A stretch of 64,000 bases of DNA, taken from contig NZ_VCEK01000003.1 in assembly GCF_005862235.1 (NCBI RefSeq), forward strand, positions 390,480-454,479. The letters are read 5' to 3'. This DNA comes from Saccharomonospora piscinae (lineage in GTDB: Bacteria; Actinomycetota; Actinomycetes; Mycobacteriales; Pseudonocardiaceae). Position numbers and translations under genes: made by a program. This document shows positions 61,327 to 64,000 of the stretch, piece after piece. The notes below the pieces were generated by a model. That model did not search any database, was not told the DNA's origin, and worked only from the letters and a program-made list of their open reading frames with translations. Within the stretch, counting starts at the first letter, position 1, and each line of letters starts with the position of its first letter.

Positions 61327-62315
61327 GGCAGCTCCTCCTCGTGATCGCCCTGGGTCAGCCGGGCGAAGAGATCCTCGAGCCCGGTCCGGGCCCGCTGGAC
61401 CTCGTAGACGGCGACGTCGGCGCGTACGAGCGTGGCCACCACCTCCGGCGGGGTCGTGGTGGTGACGTCGACACTGACTCCGCCGGGCGCGGGCCGCGCC
61501 GCGATCCTGGCCGCCCGCAGCGACTCCAACGCGCGTTCTTCGTCCGGTGTGGACACCGTCAGCGTGGCGGAGCCGGAGTCGAGCAGCTCGTCCAGCTCGC
61601 CCTGGGCAACCACCGAGCCGTGGTTCAGCACCGCGACGTGGGTGCAGGTCGCCTCGACCTCCGCGAGCAGGTGCGAGGACACCAGCACGGTCACACCCGC
61701 CGCGTGCAACTCGGCGATCAGTGCCCGCACGTCCCGGGTCCCGGCGGGGTCGAGTCCGTTGGTCGGCTCGTCCAGCACCACCAGCCTGCGCGGCACGAGC
61801 AACGCCGACGCGAGTCCGAGCCGCTGCTTCATGCCCAGGGAGTACCCCCGGTAGCGGCGGCCCGCGGCCCCGGCCAGCCCGACCCGCTCCAGCGCCGCGT
61901 CCACCGCGGCGGGAAGGTCGGCCGAGTCCAGCCTCGGCTCGGCGGCGGCCACGCGCATCAGGTTGTCGCGCCCCGACAGGAACGGCTGGAAGCCGGGGCC
62001 CTCGACGAGCGCGCCCACGTCCGGCAGCGCGTGCCCGATCTCGTCCGGCACCGCCCTGCCCAGCAGCGTCGCGGTGCCCTCGGTGGGCCGCACCAGGCCG
62101 AGCAGCATCCGGATCGTGGTGGTCTTGCCCGATCCGTTCGGCCCGAGCATGCCCAGCACGGCGCCCTCCGGCACGTCGAGATCCACGTGCTCGACGGCCA
62201 CGGTCGGCCCGTACGTCTTGCGCAGCCCCCGCGTGGACACCGCGACCCCGGGGGGTGGCGTGGGTGTTTCCGGCACGTCGCCGGAAACACCCACGCCGTC
62301 GATCTCCGTGCTCAT
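61323..62315 (-). CDS. ABC transporter ATP-binding protein
   Basis: Predicted 330 aa. Walker A GMLGPNGSGKTTTIRMLLGL, signature GYSLGMKQRLGLASALL, Walker B RLVVLDEPTNGLDP and SSHLLAEVEATCTH (H-loop), followed by a DUF4162-like C-terminal region. ATG 62315 overlaps the upstream stop (ATGA). Codons 7-20 lie within a 17-bp perfect inverted repeat (62257-62297). GTG further in, before STRGLRKTYG, is an alternative start and would put that hairpin in an untranslated leader. Confidence 0.9.
   Translation of the reverse strand: MSTEIDGVGVSGDVPETPTPPPGVAVSTRGLRKTYGPTVAVEHVDLDVPEGAVLGMLGPNGSGKTTTIRMLLGLVRPTEGTATLLGRAVPDEIGHALPDVGALVEGPGFQPFLSGRDNLMRVAAAEPRLDSADLPAAVDAALERVGLAGAAGRRYRGYSLGMKQRLGLASALLVPRRLVVLDEPTNGLDPAGTRDVRALIAELHAAGVTVLVSSHLLAEVEATCTHVAVLNHGSVVAQGELDELLDSGSATLTVSTPDEERALESLRAARIAARPAPGGVSVDVTTTTPPEVVATLVRADVAVYEVQRARTGLEDLFARLTQGDHEEELP
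62257..62297. repeat. 17-bp perfect inverted repeat within the ABC ATPase start
   Basis: GGCGTGGGTGTTTCCGG (62257-62273) and its exact complement (62281-62297) enclose a CACGTCG loop. It encodes the poorly conserved leader peptide before the ABC domain. In mRNA it would form a very stable stem just after the start codon. Confidence 0.85.
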
Positions 62316-63373
62316 CGGTCTCCCCGCGAGGCCAGCGCCTCGGCCAGCACCGGCTCGGGCACCGCGCCCACGGCGACCCGGCCGTCGTCGGTCAGCAGCG
62401 CGGTCACCGCGTTGGTCTCGACGAGGAACCCGGACCCGTACTCGCCCTCGACCCTGGTGCCGACACGGGCGAGCAGGTCGCCGCCCTCACCGCCGGACAG
62501 CTGTGCGCGCGCCTCACCGGGAACCCGCGCCACCAGCACGGTGTCCCAGCCCTCGCCGACCGTGCGCAGTCCGGCCAGCGCCTCCGGCGCCGCCGAACGC
62601 TGCTGCTCGCGCTTGTCGAGCTCCGTGACCTCGGCGCCCTCGGGCGGTGTGAACTCGAACAGCTCGGCGGGCTGCGGTCCGAGATCGAGATCGGTGAACC
62701 CGATCTCGGCGACCGGTTCGGTGGTGCCGTGGGTGTGCGCCGCGAGCCGCAGCGGCAGCCGCGTCTCGGCGTCCACCGCCACCCTGACCTCGCGGAGCAG
62801 GGTGCGCTCGTCCGGCTTCGGGGTCAGCACCAGCTCATAGGCGGCGCGGTCGGCCACCGTGGCGGTGCCGTCCACGGTCACGGTGCTGGTCTCCCGCGCC
62901 AGTTCCACCAGCGTGCGGGCGGCGGCGGCCGGGTCGGTCGGCGCCCCGTGCCCGGCCTCCGGCGCGTGGTCCTTGCCGGGCAGCGCGAACGTGGCGACGC
63001 TGTGCTCGGCGGAGTTGTAGGCCCACACCTGCTCACCGTCGTTGACCAGCGTCTGCTCGCCCCGGTCCTCGTCCAGCCCCAGCCGGACCCGGCCCTCGCC
63101 GTCGTAGAACACCCGGCCCGACTCGGCCGACAACGCCGGCATCCCGCCGACCGCGGGAAGCCCCAGGTCGTTGTTCACGGCGACGGTGCCCGCGAGCGCC
63201 GGTGCCTCCGACCGCAGCACGGACTCCACGAGCGCCTGCGGTTCCACCTCCGGAAGCTCCGGTGCCTCCCCCGCTCCCGCGGGCACGGCCAGCACCCCCA
63301 GCCCGACGGCCCCGACGGCGGTGCCGGTCACGGCGATCGCCACTGCTCTGGTCCTCGGATTCGTGGCCTTCAC
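62312..63373 (-). CDS. LolA/RseB-like exported protein
   Basis: Predicted 353 aa. Signal peptide or anchor (VAIAVTGTAVGAVGLGVLAVPAGAG) followed by a beta-rich domain resembling LolA/RseB proteins (GRVFYDGEGRVRLGLDEDRGEQTLVNDGEQVWAYN; LRLAAHTHGTTEPVAEIGFTDLDLGPQPAELFEFTPPEGAEV). Such proteins bind lipids or lipoproteins outside the membrane. GTG 63373 follows GAGGAG. First gene of an operon with the ABC exporter, divergent from the response regulator. Confidence 0.85.
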   Translation of the reverse strand: MKATNPRTRAVAIAVTGTAVGAVGLGVLAVPAGAGEAPELPEVEPQALVESVLRSEAPALAGTVAVNNDLGLPAVGGMPALSAESGRVFYDGEGRVRLGLDEDRGEQTLVNDGEQVWAYNSAEHSVATFALPGKDHAPEAGHGAPTDPAAAARTLVELARETSTVTVDGTATVADRAAYELVLTPKPDERTLLREVRVAVDAETRLPLRLAAHTHGTTEPVAEIGFTDLDLGPQPAELFEFTPPEGAEVTELDKREQQRSAAPEALAGLRTVGEGWDTVLVARVPGEARAQLSGGEGGDLLARVGTRVEGEYGSGFLVETNAVTALLTDDGRVAVGAVPEPVLAEALASRGDR

Positions 63374-63439
63374 GTCATCTCCTCGCTGTTCGATCCCAGT
63401 GTGCCGGTTCTCGACGCCTCCCACCCTGCGCCGCCCGCC

Positions 63440-63485
63440 CTGAGATCGGCCTGAGAGCGCCGTCGAAGCTGAGACACCGCTGAGA
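63440..63485. promoter_or_regulatory. Tandem CTGAGA sites in the divergent promoter
   Basis: CTGAGA starts at 63440 and 63451, and again at 63469 and 63480: two pairs, each with exact 11-bp spacing, the arrangement used by OmpR-family dimers. A fifth copy is at 63516. They lie between the LolA-like operon and the response regulator gene. Confidence 0.72.
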
Positions 63486-63524
63486 TCACGCGCGCGCAGC
63501 GGGCCGCGACGGGCATCCTGAGAA

Positions 63525-64000
63525 GGGTGAAACCTCGGGTACTGGTCGTCGACGACGAGGCGGGCATGCGCAAGGCGCTGCAACGCGGGCTGACGGCCGA
63601 AGGGATGGACGTCGTCACCGCGGCCGACGGGCCCGGCGCGCTGCGCCTGGCCCGCACGCAGGCGTTCGACGTGCTGCTGCTGGACATCATGCTGCCCGGG
63701 CTGTCCGGCTACCGCGTGCTGCAGCAGTTGCGGGCCGAGGACGTCGGCACGCCGGTGCTGCTCGTCTCCGCCAAGGACGGCGAGATCGACCAGGCGGACG
63801 GGCTGGACCTCGGTGCGGACGGCTACGTGGTGAAGCCCTTCTCGTTCGTGGTCCTCGTGGCGCAGGTGCGGGCGGTCCTGCGCAGGGCGGCCACCCGGGG
63901 TGAGCGGGGCCCGCTGCGCGTGGGCGGGCTCGTGGTGGACCGCGCGGCACGGACGGTCAGCTGGGACGACGACCCGGTGCCGCTGTCGCCGAGGGAGTTC
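63525..64000 (+). CDS. OmpR-family response regulator (partial, cut by window end)
   Basis: At least 158 residues. Receiver domain with VVDDEAGMRKAL, acceptor D53 (LLLDIMLPGLSG), VLLVSAKDG and YVVKPFSFVVL; then the start of a winged helix (VGGLVVDRAARTV...LSPREF) where the window ends. GTG 63525 follows GAGAAGG. It is divergent from the LolA-like/ABC operon, with CTGAGA direct repeats between, so it probably controls that operon. A kinase gene likely follows outside the window. Confidence 0.9.

Overview
The window is very GC-rich actinobacterial DNA with many GTG starts. Gene order matches the Mycobacterium tuberculosis stretch Rv1084 to Rv1112: DUF255 thioredoxin-like protein, TrhA/hemolysin III, short (Z)-prenyl diphosphate synthase, phoH, fum, glpX, xseB, xseA, an Rv1109c-like protein, ispH, an Rv1111c-like protein and ychF. 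Gene content and style suggest a Pseudonocardiaceae member (Saccharomonospora, Amycolatopsis or a relative). That placement is inference; the synteny is the firm part. No rRNA, tRNA, CRISPR array, transposase or integrase was seen.

Layout. 1-8.2 kb: end of an unidentified gene, DUF255 protein, acyl-CoA dehydrogenase/oxidase, a secreted phosphodiesterase-type enzyme and two secreted esterases. 7.6-13.1 kb: a choline-to-glycine-betaine cluster (TetR/BetI-like regulator, betB, betA, BCCT transporter) with a long palindromic operator. 13.3-16.9 kb: cupin, NAD(P)-binding oxidoreductase, HxlR regulator, RidA-like protein, TrhA, prenyl synthase. 17.3-27.8 kb: PhoH, GuaB1, DNA ligase, EamA exporter with its TetR regulator, a K+ channel, fumC, a ferredoxin-NADP reductase-like flavoprotein, glpX, xseB. 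27.9-39.4 kb: xseA, ispH and a DNA repair block (rmuC, sbcD, sbcC, ogt, ada-alkA) with a perfect SOS box in front of sbcD. 39.5-44.1 kb: ychF, whose 3' end is interrupted by a two-gene restriction-modification island (nuclease-methylase fusion plus specificity subunit) bounded by 16-bp direct repeats. 44.3-50.5 kb: antitoxin/Doc-like pair, MerR regulator with an S9 peptidase, HD hydrolase, VOC protein, methyltransferase, GNAT. 50.6-56.1 kb: a two-component system with acidic-tailed exported proteins, an APH-fold protein and a 35-aa membrane protein; three identical-format palindromes (GATGAG-N6-CTCATC) mark it as a likely self-contained regulon. 56.2-60.4 kb: a pterin dehydratase and a TPP-riboswitch-led thiamine ABC importer. 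60.4-64 kb: a LolA/RseB-like exported protein and an ABC exporter, divergent from a response regulator cut by the window end.

Most notable: (1) the RM island inside ychF; (2) the acidic-protein/two-component regulon; (3) a 21-bp tandem/inverted intergenic repeat family at three gene ends; (4) the SOS box before sbcCD; (5) several perfect palindromes (betaine operator, terminator after the methyltransferase, hairpin inside the ABC ATPase coding start).
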